DNA of 64,000 nucleotides from Spectribacter hydrogenoxidans (lineage in GTDB: Bacteria > Pseudomonadota > Gammaproteobacteria > Nevskiales > Salinisphaeraceae), in the NCBI RefSeq assembly GCF_031846275.1, contig NZ_JAVRIB010000006.1:148876-212875 (forward strand), read 5' to 3'. The notes beneath the pieces were generated by a model. It saw nothing but the letters and a program-made list of their open reading frames with translations. It was not told where the DNA came from and did no database searches. Made by a program: the position numbers and the translations under genes. Shown one piece after another: positions 1 to 9,077 of this stretch; the first letter of the stretch is position 1; every line of letters begins with the position of its first letter.

Positions 1-1527
1 GAAATAGTCGAACAGCACCCGGTCGACGCGTGACAGTACCGGGAACGGCGTGTCGTCGCCCATCGAGCCAGTGGCTTCCTGGCCGGCTTCGGCGAGCGGC
101 CGCAGCACTTGGTCGCGTTCTTCGAACGACACCAGGAACAGCTTTTCGTAAACCTTGACCTGGTCGCGTTCCAGCCAGTCGTCGAGGTCATCGCCGTCCA
201 GGCGTGATTCCAGCTCGCGGGCGTGTTCCTTGAGCCATTGCTTGTAGGGCGCGCGGCTGGCAAGGCGTTTGTCGATCTCACGCGGCTGGATCAGCTCGCC
301 GGTATCGGTATCCACGGCAATCATGTCGCCGGGCTTGAGCCGGCCCTTGGCCACCACCTGCTCCGGCTGGTAGTCCCAAACGCCGATTTCCGAGGCCAGG
401 GTGATGTGCCGGTCGTTGGTGATCACCCAGCGCGCCGGGCGCAGGCCGTTGCGGTCCAGGCAGCAGGCGGCATAGCGGCCGTCGGTGAGCACGATGCCGG
501 CCGGGCCGTCCCAGGGCTCCATGTGCATGGAGTTGTATTCGTAGAAGGCGCGCAGGTCCGCGCTCATGTAGTCCACGTTCTGCCACGCCGGAGGCATCAT
601 CAGGCGCATGGCGTAGAAGATGTCCATGCCGCCGGCCAGCAGTACTTCCAGCATGTTGTCCAGGCTCTGGGAGTCCGATCCCTCCATCGACACCAGCGGC
701 TGGATCGAGGCCATGTCCGGCAGCTTGTCGGAGGCGAACTTGCCCGCCCGTGCGGTGGACCAGTAACGGTTGCCCATGACCGTGTTGATTTCGCCGTTGT
801 GGGCGAGGTAGCGGAAGGGCTGGGCCAGGCGCCACTGGGGCAGGGTGTTGGTGGAAAACCGCTGGTGGAATACGCACAGCGAGGTTTCCAGCCGCTCGTC
901 GGCCAGATCCTGGTAGAAGTCGGGCAGGTAGGCCGGCATCACCATGCCCTTGTACGAGAATACCCGGGCGGACAGCGACGGCACGTAGAAGGTGTCGTCG
1001 TCGGGCAGGGCGTTTTCGGTGCGCCGGCGCGCGAACACCAGCTTGGCCTCGAACAGGTCACCATCCATGTCGTCGGGGGCGTTGACGAATACCTGCTCGA
1101 TGACCGGAAGCGTCTCGGTCGCCTGGGCGCCGCAGACGCCGGAATCGGTCGGCACCACGCGCCAGCCGGCTACCGCGAGTCCTTCGCGTTCCAGTTCCCG
1201 ACCCAGCGCATCGCGTGCGGCGTCCGCCAGGGTTTCGTCGCGATGCAGGAAGACCAGCCCCGAGGCGAAGCAATCGGCGAGTTCGATGCCGGCTTCCTTG
1301 GCAATGGTGCGCTGGAAGGTCGCGGGCTGCTTCATCAGGATGCCGCAGCCGTCGCCGGTCTTGCCGTCGGCCGCGACTGCACCGCGGTGTGTCAGCCGCT
1401 CCAGCGCCTTGATGGCGGTGTCCACCAGCCAGTGGCTGGGGGTGTCGTCCATGTTGGCGATCAGGCCGAAACCGCAGGCGTCCTTTTCGAACTCGGGACG
1501 GTAGAGTCCCCCGGTCATCTTGTGCAT
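1..1527 (-). CDS. gltB: Glutamate synthase (NADPH) large subunit, 5' part of the gene
   Basis: Large subunit of GOGAT, which makes glutamate from glutamine and 2-oxoglutarate in ammonia assimilation. About 509 N-terminal codons are present and the rest lies left of the window. I read this frame from the minus strand. It starts at the ATG at 1527, and a 17-residue leader precedes Cys18 in a CGFG context. In this family propeptide removal exposes that cysteine as the N-terminal nucleophile of the class II glutaminase domain. The amidotransferase segment FHQRFSTNT and the GEINT motif follow. aroB lies 227 bp upstream in the same direction, but a hairpin separates them, so gltB may have its own promoter. 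Identification is firm; only the truncation by the window edge limits it. Confidence 0.95.
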   Translation of the reverse strand, partial: MHKMTGGLYRPEFEKDACGFGLIANMDDTPSHWLVDTAIKALERLTHRGAVAADGKTGDGCGILMKQPATFQRTIAKEAGIELADCFASGLVFLHRDETLADAARDALGRELEREGLAVAGWRVVPTDSGVCGAQATETLPVIEQVFVNAPDDMDGDLFEAKLVFARRRTENALPDDDTFYVPSLSARVFSYKGMVMPAYLPDFYQDLADERLETSLCVFHQRFSTNTLPQWRLAQPFRYLAHNGEINTVMGNRYWSTARAGKFASDKLPDMASIQPLVSMEGSDSQSLDNMLEVLLAGGMDIFYAMRLMMPPAWQNVDYMSADLRAFYEYNSMHMEPWDGPAGIVLTDGRYAACCLDRNGLRPARWVITNDRHITLASEIGVWDYQPEQVVAKGRLKPGDMIAVDTDTGELIQPREIDKRLASRAPYKQWLKEHARELESRLDGDDLDDWLERDQVKVYEKLFLVSFEERDQVLRPLAEAGQEATGSMGDDTPFPVLSRVDRVLFDYF

Positions 1528-1721
1528 AGCGTCATCCTCGGTGCCGCGGTCGCCGCCGGCACCTTTCCCGCGGGCGGCAGGATCAGGAACAAGCGGGAAC
1601 GCGCCGGTTTCAGGGCCGCCCGTTGTGGATGGTGGCGGCCGCGGCGATAGCTGCGAACCCCCGAGTATAGCGGTTCGATTGCCGGCGGGCAATCGGGCGA
1701 GGATGGCCGGATGCTGCAAAT

Positions 1722-1742
1722 AACGCGCTAAATCAGCGCGTT
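1722..1742 (-). terminator. Hairpin after aroB, probable terminator
   Basis: A perfect 8-bp inverted repeat (1722-1729 with 1735-1742, 5-nt loop) lies just past the aroB stop codon. On the minus strand only a short T-rich stretch follows, so termination may be partial. It falls between aroB and gltB. Confidence 0.5.
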
Positions 1743-1754
1743 AGGGGTGCGCGG

Positions 1755-2834
1755 CTATTCCGCTCGGGCGTTCCCGACCAGGGTTCGGGACAGCGTGTCG
1801 GGGCTGAAGTCGCCGGTCACCACCGCCTCACCCAGCGCCCGGAGCAGCACCAGCCGCAGCTGTCCTGCGACCACCTTCTTGTCGCGGGCCATCAGCGCGC
1901 GCATGTGTTCGGGCGTCAGACCGCGCGGCGGACGGGTCGGAAGGCCCGCCCGCTCGATGAGGTGTACCGCCCGGGCGCGATCGTCCTCGCCGAGCCAACC
2001 CAGCCGGACCGACATGTCGGCGGCCATGCACATGCCGGCGCCCACCGCCTCGCCGTGCAGCCACTCGCCATAGCCCAGACCGGCCTCGATGGCATGGCCG
2101 AAGGTATGCCCCAGATTCAGTAGCGCCCGCACGCCGCCTTCACGCTCGTCCGCGGCCACCACCTCGGCCTTGTTTCGGCAGGAACGGGCAATGGCTTCGG
2201 TCAGCAGTGCCGGCTTCCGCGCGCGCAGGCCGTCCATGTGGGTCTCCAGCCATTCCAGGAATCCGCGGTCCCGGATCAGGCCGTACTTGATGATCTCCGC
2301 CAGCCCGGCCGACAGTTCGCGGTCCGGCAGGGTGGCCAGGACGTCGGTGTCGGCAATCACCGCCCGAGGCTGATGAAAGGCACCGATCATGTTCTTGCCC
2401 AGCGGGTGGTTCACGCCGGTCTTGCCGCCGACCGAGGAGTCCACCTGCGCCAGCAGCGTGGTGGGCACCTGGATGAAATCGATGCCGCGCTGGTAGATGG
2501 CCGCCGCGAAGCCGGCCAGGTCACCGATCACGCCGCCACCCAGCGCCACCAGCGTGCCGTCGCGGCCGAAACCGGCACGCAGCAGCCTGTCCAGTACCTG
2601 TTCGGTCCGGGCCAGGGTCTTTTCCGCTTCGCCGTCGGGCAGCACCAGCGTTTCGGGCTCGCCCAGGGCGGCCACGATCCGATCCAGGTAAAGCGGCGCC
2701 ACACAGTCATTGGTGACGACCAGAATCTGGCCGCTACCGCGATGGCGTTCATACAGTTCGGGTTGTGCCAGCAGCCCCGGCCCGATGTAGATGGGGTAGG
2801 TCCGCTCGCCGAGGTCGACGGCCAGCTGTTGCAT
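1755..2834 (-). CDS. aroB: 3-dehydroquinate synthase
   Basis: Second enzyme of the shikimate pathway; it cyclises DAHP to 3-dehydroquinate using NAD and a divalent metal. The 359-residue length is normal. The glycine-rich NAD-binding segment GGGVIGDLAGFAAAIYQRG and the following PTTLLAQVDSSVGGKTGVN block are family signatures, and the metal-binding region with GHTFGHAIE is intact. It starts 8 nt after aroK, so the two form an aroKB operon, the standard arrangement next to pilQ in gammaproteobacteria. Confidence 0.97.
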   Translation of the reverse strand: MQQLAVDLGERTYPIYIGPGLLAQPELYERHRGSGQILVVTNDCVAPLYLDRIVAALGEPETLVLPDGEAEKTLARTEQVLDRLLRAGFGRDGTLVALGGGVIGDLAGFAAAIYQRGIDFIQVPTTLLAQVDSSVGGKTGVNHPLGKNMIGAFHQPRAVIADTDVLATLPDRELSAGLAEIIKYGLIRDRGFLEWLETHMDGLRARKPALLTEAIARSCRNKAEVVAADEREGGVRALLNLGHTFGHAIEAGLGYGEWLHGEAVGAGMCMAADMSVRLGWLGEDDRARAVHLIERAGLPTRPPRGLTPEHMRALMARDKKVVAGQLRLVLLRALGEAVVTGDFSPDTLSRTLVGNARAE

Positions 2835-2842
2835 TGGGCCCT

Positions 2843-3379
2843 CTAGATCTCGGCCGTGCCGATGCTCTCCAGGCGCTCCACGATCTCGCGCGCCAGGCGT
2901 CGGGCCGGCTGGTCGCCGGTCTTGACGGTGAGATCCGCAATGCTCCGGTAGAGCGGGTCGCGCTCTTCCATCAGCTGGGTCAGGGTGGCCTCGACGTCAT
3001 CGCTGCCTTCCAGCAGCGGGCGATTGCGGTTGTTGCGGGTGCGTGCCAGCTGCTGTTCTAGCGAGGTCTCCAGATAGACCACCACGCCACGCGCGGAGAG
3101 CAGGTCACGATTGGCCGACTCCAGAATCACGCCCCCGCCGGTGGCCATGACCGTATTGGTCTCGTTGACCAGCGTGGCGATCATGTCGCTTTCGCGCTTT
3201 CGGAAGCCGTCCTCACCCTCCATGTCGAAGATGAAGGAGATGTCCACGCCCGTGCGTTTCTCGATTTCCTGATCGGAATCGATGAACTGCATGCCCTTGA
3301 TTTCGGCAATCCGGCGACCGACGGTGGTCTTGCCGGCGCCCATGGGGCCGATGAGGTAAATGTTCGGGTTGGCTGCCAT
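2843..3379 (-). CDS. aroK: Shikimate kinase
   Basis: Phosphorylates shikimate to shikimate 3-phosphate with ATP. The protein has 178 residues with a Walker A motif GPMGAGKTT near residue 12, the shikimate-binding FIDSDQEIEKRTG segment, and GGG near residue 82. The lid and the adenine-binding RNRPLL motif are present. It lies immediately upstream of aroB. In many relatives aroK directly follows pilQ; here an Ig-like lipoprotein gene lies between them. Confidence 0.97.
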   Translation of the reverse strand: MAANPNIYLIGPMGAGKTTVGRRIAEIKGMQFIDSDQEIEKRTGVDISFIFDMEGEDGFRKRESDMIATLVNETNTVMATGGGVILESANRDLLSARGVVVYLETSLEQQLARTRNNRNRPLLEGSDDVEATLTQLMEERDPLYRSIADLTVKTGDQPARRLAREIVERLESIGTAEI

Positions 3380-3534
3380 GAAACCTACTAGGTCGTCTCC
3401 AAAGGCGCATCGTCGAGAAACATGCGGGCGCGTGTTTCTGCTCGATTCAGCAAACGACGCGCAGCCGGGATTCTAGAGCAAATGGCGCGAATCTTCGACT
3501 CCTGCTGGCTGCTGGGATTGGAGAGTGATGTCGG

Positions 3535-5220
3535 TCACGGCGCGGCGGTAGTGTTTACGGTGGAGATGCCCCGGCTGATCACCCCGCTTGGACTGGTCGC
3601 CTCAATGCGGAATACGCCACTTTCCGGTTCATCTCCGGCCTCGACACGGAATGTAGCGGTAAAAGGCAGCCCACTCGGCGGGCCGGTGCGGTTGGGTACG
3701 ACGAAAGAAGTCGGGCCTTCCAGCGTGCCCACCGAGGTTGTGCCGGTTACGGTGGTGTTGGCGGCAGGAATTTGCCCGTTGGCGTCCTGTACGGTCACGT
3801 TCACCGTGCCCGCACCCTCTACCGGAATTTCCAGCGGATCGGGTGAGATGTCCACGAAATAACTCGAACCCGACATCACTATGACGATATTGCGGCGCAC
3901 ATTGAGCGTGTTGGCGTCATCGCAGACCGCCGGATCGTTGCACAGTAACCCGGTGAAATTGCCGCTGGGGCCGGTGTAGCTCCCGTCGTTATTAAAGTCC
4001 ACAAACGGTTCGTTCGTATCACGCACCCCGTTTTCGTTGTCATCGCGGAATGCTTCGGGGAGGTCCATGAAGGTTTCGCCGGCGTCAAAGCGGCCGTTTG
4101 AGGGATTGGCGTCGGTAAAGCTTTCTTCCCCGATGGTGGTGACCCGTACGGTGGCGCGGCCGTTGGTCGGGCGTGGATTCTGGCTGACAAATTCCACCGT
4201 GCAGTTGCCTCCGGTGGTTTCGCAGCTGCCGGGGATCGAGCCGCCCTCGGTGAGGAAGTTAACGGCGGTGCCGTCGGGGACCGGATTATTGAACCGGTCA
4301 GCGGCCCGGACGGTGATGGCAGTCGTGGTGCCATCGATGTCGAAGCCCTCGATATTCAGGGTATCCGCGCTAACCGAGAAGCTGTTGTTGTCCGGGATGC
4401 CGGTCGTTATCGCCAGACCGTTGGATTGTGCGGTGGTGGTTACCCCGTCGCGGGTCGCGGTGGCAGTGACCTGAACGGTTGCGGCCTGCGTGCCGCTGCT
4501 AATTGTTGTTTGCGCGATACCCTCTGGTCCGGTGGTGGCTTGCGCATTGCTCAAGCTGATGCCGCCCACGGTGGTATTGAGCTCGAAGGTCACGAGTTGA
4601 TTGGGGACCGGGCCGCCACTGTTGTTGGTGACCGCGAACGTCACTGTCGACTGGCCGGGTAGCGCCCCCGAACCTTGAATGCCGATGAGAGGATTGCTGG
4701 CACCCTGGAACTGGATCGCGCCCAGTGGTGCTTGTTCCGTCTGCAGCGTGACGGTGGCCTGCAGTGAACCGCCGTCGACATCGGTGCGGGCAGTCACGGT
4801 GTCTGCACCGCTACAGCCGCGGGCGGTGTAGGTGGTCGTCACATTGCCGCTTTCGTTCGCGACCACAGCGGGGTCGATTTCGGCGAGACTTGATTCTGCG
4901 CATGCCGAGGTGAAAAACACGTCGGAGCCATCTGTTACCGGATCGCCCTCGCCGTCAATCAGGCGGAGGCTGAGTGTTGCTCTCTGCCCGGCTTGCAGCA
5001 CGGTCTGGTTGCTACCGATCACGCCTTCGTTGAAATTGCCGCCATTATCGACGGAACCGATTCTTACCGAGTCATCGACCGGCCCATTATCCGGGTCACC
5101 ATCGCCATTATCGTTATCACCCTGCCCGGATGTGGTGCCGCCACAGCCGGTTGCCAGGGTGACGAGCCCGGCGATTAGAAGGAGTCGGAAGTCGAACTTG
5201 TGCATGGCTTTCTCGGTCAT
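3535..5220 (-). CDS. Ig-like domain lipoprotein with Asp-rich calcium-type loops
   Basis: A 561-residue predicted surface lipoprotein; function unknown. The N terminus has a signal peptide ending in a lipobox (LATGC), so it is probably anchored to a membrane by its first cysteine. A low-complexity Asp/Asn/Gly linker follows. The rest consists of repeated Big-1/invasin-like beta-sandwich segments, recognisable from phrases such as GVITTTAQSNGLAITTG and PDGTAVNFLTEGGS. Around residues 365-405 an Asp/Asn-rich stretch (DDNENGVRDTNE, DFNNDGSY) resembles EF-hand or dockerin-type calcium loops. An alternative start is ATG 5205. It lies 37 bp after pilQ and before aroK, so it may be co-transcribed with the pilus genes. 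A role in adhesion or in stabilising the secretin is inference. Confidence 0.7.
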   Translation of the reverse strand: MTEKAMHKFDFRLLLIAGLVTLATGCGGTTSGQGDNDNGDGDPDNGPVDDSVRIGSVDNGGNFNEGVIGSNQTVLQAGQRATLSLRLIDGEGDPVTDGSDVFFTSACAESSLAEIDPAVVANESGNVTTTYTARGCSGADTVTARTDVDGGSLQATVTLQTEQAPLGAIQFQGASNPLIGIQGSGALPGQSTVTFAVTNNSGGPVPNQLVTFELNTTVGGISLSNAQATTGPEGIAQTTISSGTQAATVQVTATATRDGVTTTAQSNGLAITTGIPDNNSFSVSADTLNIEGFDIDGTTTAITVRAADRFNNPVPDGTAVNFLTEGGSIPGSCETTGGNCTVEFVSQNPRPTNGRATVRVTTIGEESFTDANPSNGRFDAGETFMDLPEAFRDDNENGVRDTNEPFVDFNNDGSYTGPSGNFTGLLCNDPAVCDDANTLNVRRNIVIVMSGSSYFVDISPDPLEIPVEGAGTVNVTVQDANGQIPAANTTVTGTTSVGTLEGPTSFVVPNRTGPPSGLPFTATFRVEAGDEPESGVFRIEATSPSGVISRGISTVNTTAAP

Positions 5221-5257
5221 TGGCGGGTCTCGGACTGGCTCAGCAACTGAATCGGTA

Positions 5258-7288
5258 TCAGTTAATGCGCAATCCTTCCTTGAGAATCTTGGGCGTGACG
5301 AACAGCAGCAACTCGCGCTTGTCGCGCTGCTTGGAAGTGTTGCGGAAGAACGCGCCCAGCAGCGGGATGTCGCCGAAGACGGGTACCTTGTTGACCACGT
5401 CGCGATCCTCCTGCTCGTAGATGCCGCCCAGCACCACGGTTTCGCCGTTTTCGACCAGCACCTGCGTGGTCAGGCTGCGGGTGTTGATCGAGGGCACCTG
5501 GCCGCCGCCCTGGACGTTGATGGAATCGCCCTGGGTGTCCTGGGTGACGAACAGGTCCATGATCACGCGTTCGTCCGGGGTGATCTGGGGGGTGACGGTG
5601 AGACTGAGCACTGCTTCCTTGAACTGCACGGTGGCGGCGCCGGATGAGGCGGCCTCCAGGTAGGGGATTTCCACGCCCTGTTCGATCTTGGCTTCCTTGG
5701 CGTTGGCTGTGATCACGCGGGGCGAGGAGATCACTTCGCCGCGGTTTTCCGATTCCAGCGCGGAAAGCGCCAGATCCAGATTGAACGTGTTGCCGATGAT
5801 GCTGGTGGTCAGTGTCCCGGCCGGGCCGGCTACCGGCAGGTTGACGGCGAAGCCGGTATCGGCAGTGTAGTTGCCGTCGCTGGGGGACTCGAAGGCGGCG
5901 TTGTCGGTGGCGCTGGCGGTCACGCCCAGATTGCGGGCGAATTCGCGGTTGGCGACCACGATGCGGGATTCGATCAGCACCTGGCGTACCGGGATGTCCA
6001 GCCGGTTGATCACACGGCGAATCTCCTCGAGCTTGGCGCGGGTTTCATTGATCAGCAGGGTATTGGTGCGCTCATCCACCGTTACCTGGCCGCGGGACGA
6101 CAGCAGCGACACTTCGCCGGATTTCAGCAGCGCGGCGAAATCCCCGGCCCGGGCGTAGTTGATCTGGATGATCTCCGAAACCAGCGGGGCGGAGTTGCTG
6201 GTGGCCTGCTGGGCCTCGAGTTCGGCCTGTTCGCGGGTGGCGATTTCCGGCAGCGGGGCGACTAGGATGACGTTGCCCTGACGGCGCATGCCAAGACCCT
6301 CGGATGCCAGGATGATGTCCAGCGCCTGGTCCCAGGGAACGTTGTCCAGTTCCAGTGCCATGGCGCCGGATACGCTTTCCGATACCACCATGTTCACCCC
6401 GGCCACGTCCGCCAGAATCTGCAGCACGGCGCGCACGTCCACGCTCTGGAACGACAGCGAGATGCGTTCGCCAGTGTATTCCGGCTCGCGGCTGCGCTGC
6501 TCCTCGGCCGTGACCGGCTGCAGTTCGATGACGAAGGTGTCGTCGGACTGGTAGGCCACCTGCTCGAACTCCGCGCCTTCAATGGGCGTGATCGCCAGAC
6601 GCGTTGCGCCGTTCCGGGCCAGCGCGTCGATGTATTTCACTGGGGTGGCAAAGTCGATCACGTCCAGGCGCTTTTCCAGATCGGCCGGCAGCTGCACGCC
6701 GCTCAGGGTGGCGACGATGCGCTGGCCTTCGTTATTGACGTTCACCGGGCCAGGCGTGCCGCTCAGTTCGAGCGTGACCCGGCCGCCGCCGGATTCTGTC
6801 CGGCGAAAATCGATGTCGGTGATGCGCTGGCCGGAGGTCGGGGCCGGCCTGTCGCTGGCGGCCGTCGTTTCGCCGGTCCCCTGACCCAGGCGGACCAACA
6901 CCCGATTGCCCTCGCGGCTCAACTGGTAGGGCACGATCCGCGAAAGCTCGAGCACCACCCGCGTGCGGTCGCCGCCCTCGGCCAACGCAATGGCCTGCAG
7001 ATTCCCGGCGTCCACGCGCCGATAGCGCGGTTTGGCGGCCAGTGTGGTGCCCGGCAGGTCGAGTGACAGGCGGGCCGGCTGGTCCACGGTGAAGGCGCTG
7101 GCCTGCGGTGCCGGGCCAGAGAGGGTGAGCGTGACCAGCACCTGGTTGCCGGCCAGCCGGGCGTGTTCCACCGATTCCAGTTCCGTAGCCGCGGCCTGGG
7201 CCGAGAAACTGCCTGCCAGCATCAGCCCAGCGAGCAGGGCAGTCCAGCGACCGGCGGGGCGGTTGAGACGCTGTTTCATGGCATGCAT
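5258..7288 (-). CDS. pilQ: Type IV pilus secretin PilQ
   Basis: Forms the outer-membrane ring through which the type IV pilus fibre passes. The start is uncertain between ATG 7288 and ATG 7279; either gives a signal peptide ending near AQA. Two AMIN-type peptidoglycan-binding domains occupy roughly residues 30-240. A secretin/TonB short domain (around ISLSFQSVDVRAVLQILADV) and an N1 domain follow. The C-terminal secretin beta-barrel domain carries VPVFGDIPLLGAFFR and ends with TPKIL. It is the last gene of pilMNOPQ and starts just after pilP. Confidence 0.95.
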   Translation of the reverse strand: MHAMKQRLNRPAGRWTALLAGLMLAGSFSAQAAATELESVEHARLAGNQVLVTLTLSGPAPQASAFTVDQPARLSLDLPGTTLAAKPRYRRVDAGNLQAIALAEGGDRTRVVLELSRIVPYQLSREGNRVLVRLGQGTGETTAASDRPAPTSGQRITDIDFRRTESGGGRVTLELSGTPGPVNVNNEGQRIVATLSGVQLPADLEKRLDVIDFATPVKYIDALARNGATRLAITPIEGAEFEQVAYQSDDTFVIELQPVTAEEQRSREPEYTGERISLSFQSVDVRAVLQILADVAGVNMVVSESVSGAMALELDNVPWDQALDIILASEGLGMRRQGNVILVAPLPEIATREQAELEAQQATSNSAPLVSEIIQINYARAGDFAALLKSGEVSLLSSRGQVTVDERTNTLLINETRAKLEEIRRVINRLDIPVRQVLIESRIVVANREFARNLGVTASATDNAAFESPSDGNYTADTGFAVNLPVAGPAGTLTTSIIGNTFNLDLALSALESENRGEVISSPRVITANAKEAKIEQGVEIPYLEAASSGAATVQFKEAVLSLTVTPQITPDERVIMDLFVTQDTQGDSINVQGGGQVPSINTRSLTTQVLVENGETVVLGGIYEQEDRDVVNKVPVFGDIPLLGAFFRNTSKQRDKRELLLFVTPKILKEGLRIN

Positions 7289-7322
7289 TCCGTTCAAACC
7301 CGTTGATTGCCGCGGCTGGCGG

Positions 7323-7850
7323 CTATTGTTCAAGCGCGATGCTGGCATCGCGTTTCATGTAACCACCAAGCCCGTCGGGCACGATCTCCACCAGCCGGAT
7401 GCCGGTCTTGTCGATGGCCACGATCTCGCCGAAATTCTTGCCCATGTGGTTGCCCACCGTCACCCGGTGCACCACGCCGTCCGGAGCGCTGACCAATGCA
7501 TAGTGCGTGCCGGCGACTTTCAGGGTGCCGGCCATGCGCAGGGCGTCCAGCGGGAATTCCTCCAGCGGCTCGCGATTGCGGTTGAAATCGGGCGAGATGC
7601 CGGAGTTGCTGCGGCGCTGTTCCTGTTCGGTTCCCTCGGTAAAAGGCACGAAGGGCTCGCGTCGGTCGTCCGGTCGGTAGGCAAACGGCTCGTAGGCGCG
7701 CATCTGGGGTATCGGCTCGATGTCGTCGGACTTGCGCGCCTTGATCTCGGCGGCATAGGTGCGCAAATCCGACATGTCCTCGCTGCAGCCGGCCACCGCC
7801 GCTGCCAGGCCCAGCAGAATCAGCAATCGCGCGGCGCGGCGTCCGATCAC
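7323..7850 (-). CDS. pilP: Type IV pilus assembly lipoprotein PilP
   Basis: Inner-membrane lipoprotein that links the PilN/PilO heterodimer to the PilQ secretin. 175 residues with a signal peptide and lipobox (AVAGC) near residue 22, a disordered middle, and the C-terminal beta-sandwich domain (GNHMGKNFGEIVAIDKTGI) that contacts PilQ. The start is a GTG whose GTGA overlaps the pilO stop, giving translational coupling. Confidence 0.94.
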   Translation of the reverse strand: MIGRRAARLLILLGLAAAVAGCSEDMSDLRTYAAEIKARKSDDIEPIPQMRAYEPFAYRPDDRREPFVPFTEGTEQEQRRSNSGISPDFNRNREPLEEFPLDALRMAGTLKVAGTHYALVSAPDGVVHRVTVGNHMGKNFGEIVAIDKTGIRLVEIVPDGLGGYMKRDASIALEQ

Positions 7851-8476
7851 TGGTCGTCCTCCGTGGTCCCGGCGGTTTCGTCGCCATCCAGATAACGATA
7901 GGTGTTGGCGACCACACTCATGCGCAATTCCTGGCCCTGGCTGTCCTCCGCGGGCTGGATGCTGACGTTGTCCAGGGTGACGATGCGCGGCAGCGCGGCC
8001 ACGCCGGAAACGAACGCGCCCAGTTCGTGATAGCTGCCGGTGACCACCAGATCGTTGGGCAGCACGGCATAGAAGTCCTTGACCAGTTCGGGGCGCGGTT
8101 TGAACAGTTCCTCTTCCAGCCCGCTGGCCAGGCGCGTCTGGGAGATGTCATTGAGCAGGTTGGGCACCTCGGTCTGACTGGGCAGTTGCCGCAGCAGATC
8201 TCCGAATGTCTGGCGCATCTCCGCCAGCTGTTCCTTGTAGGCGTCGAGGTTGGCCACTTTCTTCTGCTTGCGTTCGAACTCGGCGCGCAGCGAGGTTTCC
8301 TGCTGGCGGGCACGGTCGAGCTCGTCGCCCTTGGGCAGCACGAAATACCAGCTGCCCAGCCCCAGCAACACGGCGGACAGGATCACCACCGCTCCGACAT
8401 AGGCCCAGGCCGGCCAGCTGCCGACATTGTGCTGGTCCAGTGCCCGCAGTTCGTCGAAGAATTCGTTGACTCTCAT
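7847..8476 (-). CDS. pilO: Type IV pilus inner-membrane protein PilO
   Basis: Partner of PilN in the periplasmic alignment subcomplex of the type IV pilus machine. 209 residues: a short cytoplasmic N terminus, one membrane helix near residues 25-47, a coiled coil (about 55-95), then a ferredoxin-like periplasmic domain. It overlaps pilN by 4 bp and pilP by 4 bp. Typical length and order for the family. Confidence 0.94.
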   Translation of the reverse strand: MRVNEFFDELRALDQHNVGSWPAWAYVGAVVILSAVLLGLGSWYFVLPKGDELDRARQQETSLRAEFERKQKKVANLDAYKEQLAEMRQTFGDLLRQLPSQTEVPNLLNDISQTRLASGLEEELFKPRPELVKDFYAVLPNDLVVTGSYHELGAFVSGVAALPRIVTLDNVSIQPAEDSQGQELRMSVVANTYRYLDGDETAGTTEDDQ

Positions 8477-9069
8477 GGCGCCTCGGCCTCCGACTGGCCG
8501 CCCTCGTCATCCGGTTTCTGCGGGTTCACGGTACGGAAGTTGAGCGTGAACTCGGCCGCTCGCTGGGAACCGCCGCTAGTGCCCTTGATCACCACCAGCC
8601 GCGGATCGTCGAACCAGGCGGAAGCATCCAGGTTGACCATGTAGGCCGAGACCCGCCCATTGGATTCGGCAATGCCATTGACGGTGGTGGTCTTGCCGTT
8701 CTGCTTCAGCGAGGTGAGGTAGACGCCCTCCGGCAGCGTTTCCACGATCTGGTCGAAGTAGTGGACGATCTGGGAGCGTGACTGCTGCAGCTCCTCGATG
8801 ATGCGCATGCGGGTGATCAGGTTGTCCCGGGTTTGCTCCAGCGCTTCGATTTCCGCGATCTGCTTGTCGATTTCGGCGATCTCGGCCTGGAGGAAACGGT
8901 TGCGCGCCTGCTGGCTGTCGATGGCGCTGTTGTAGGCGAAAACCCCGAGCGCCACCAGGCCCAGCGCCCCGAGGGCGGCCACCCCGAGGGCGGTCAGGAA
9001 CTGTTTCTTGCGCTGTTCGCGACGGGCCTCGCGCCAGTCCAGCAGGTTGATGCGAATGAGTGTCTGCAT
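8473..9069 (-). CDS. pilN: Type IV pilus inner-membrane protein PilN
   Basis: Binds cytoplasmic PilM through its N-terminal INLLDWR motif (residues 7-13, the conserved PilN signature) and pairs with PilO in the periplasm. 198 residues with one membrane helix around residues 25-47 and a coiled coil after it. It starts 8 nt after pilM and overlaps pilO by 4 bp. Confidence 0.94.
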   Translation of the reverse strand: MQTLIRINLLDWREARREQRKKQFLTALGVAALGALGLVALGVFAYNSAIDSQQARNRFLQAEIAEIDKQIAEIEALEQTRDNLITRMRIIEELQQSRSQIVHYFDQIVETLPEGVYLTSLKQNGKTTTVNGIAESNGRVSAYMVNLDASAWFDDPRLVVIKGTSGGSQRAAEFTLNFRTVNPQKPDDEGGQSEAEAP

Positions 9070-9077
9070 GATATCGG

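Noticed and set aside
223..1650. Long plus-strand frame (475 codons)
   Set aside because: Antisense shadow of gltB; composition is Gly/Val/His/Gln-rich from GC-biased codons.
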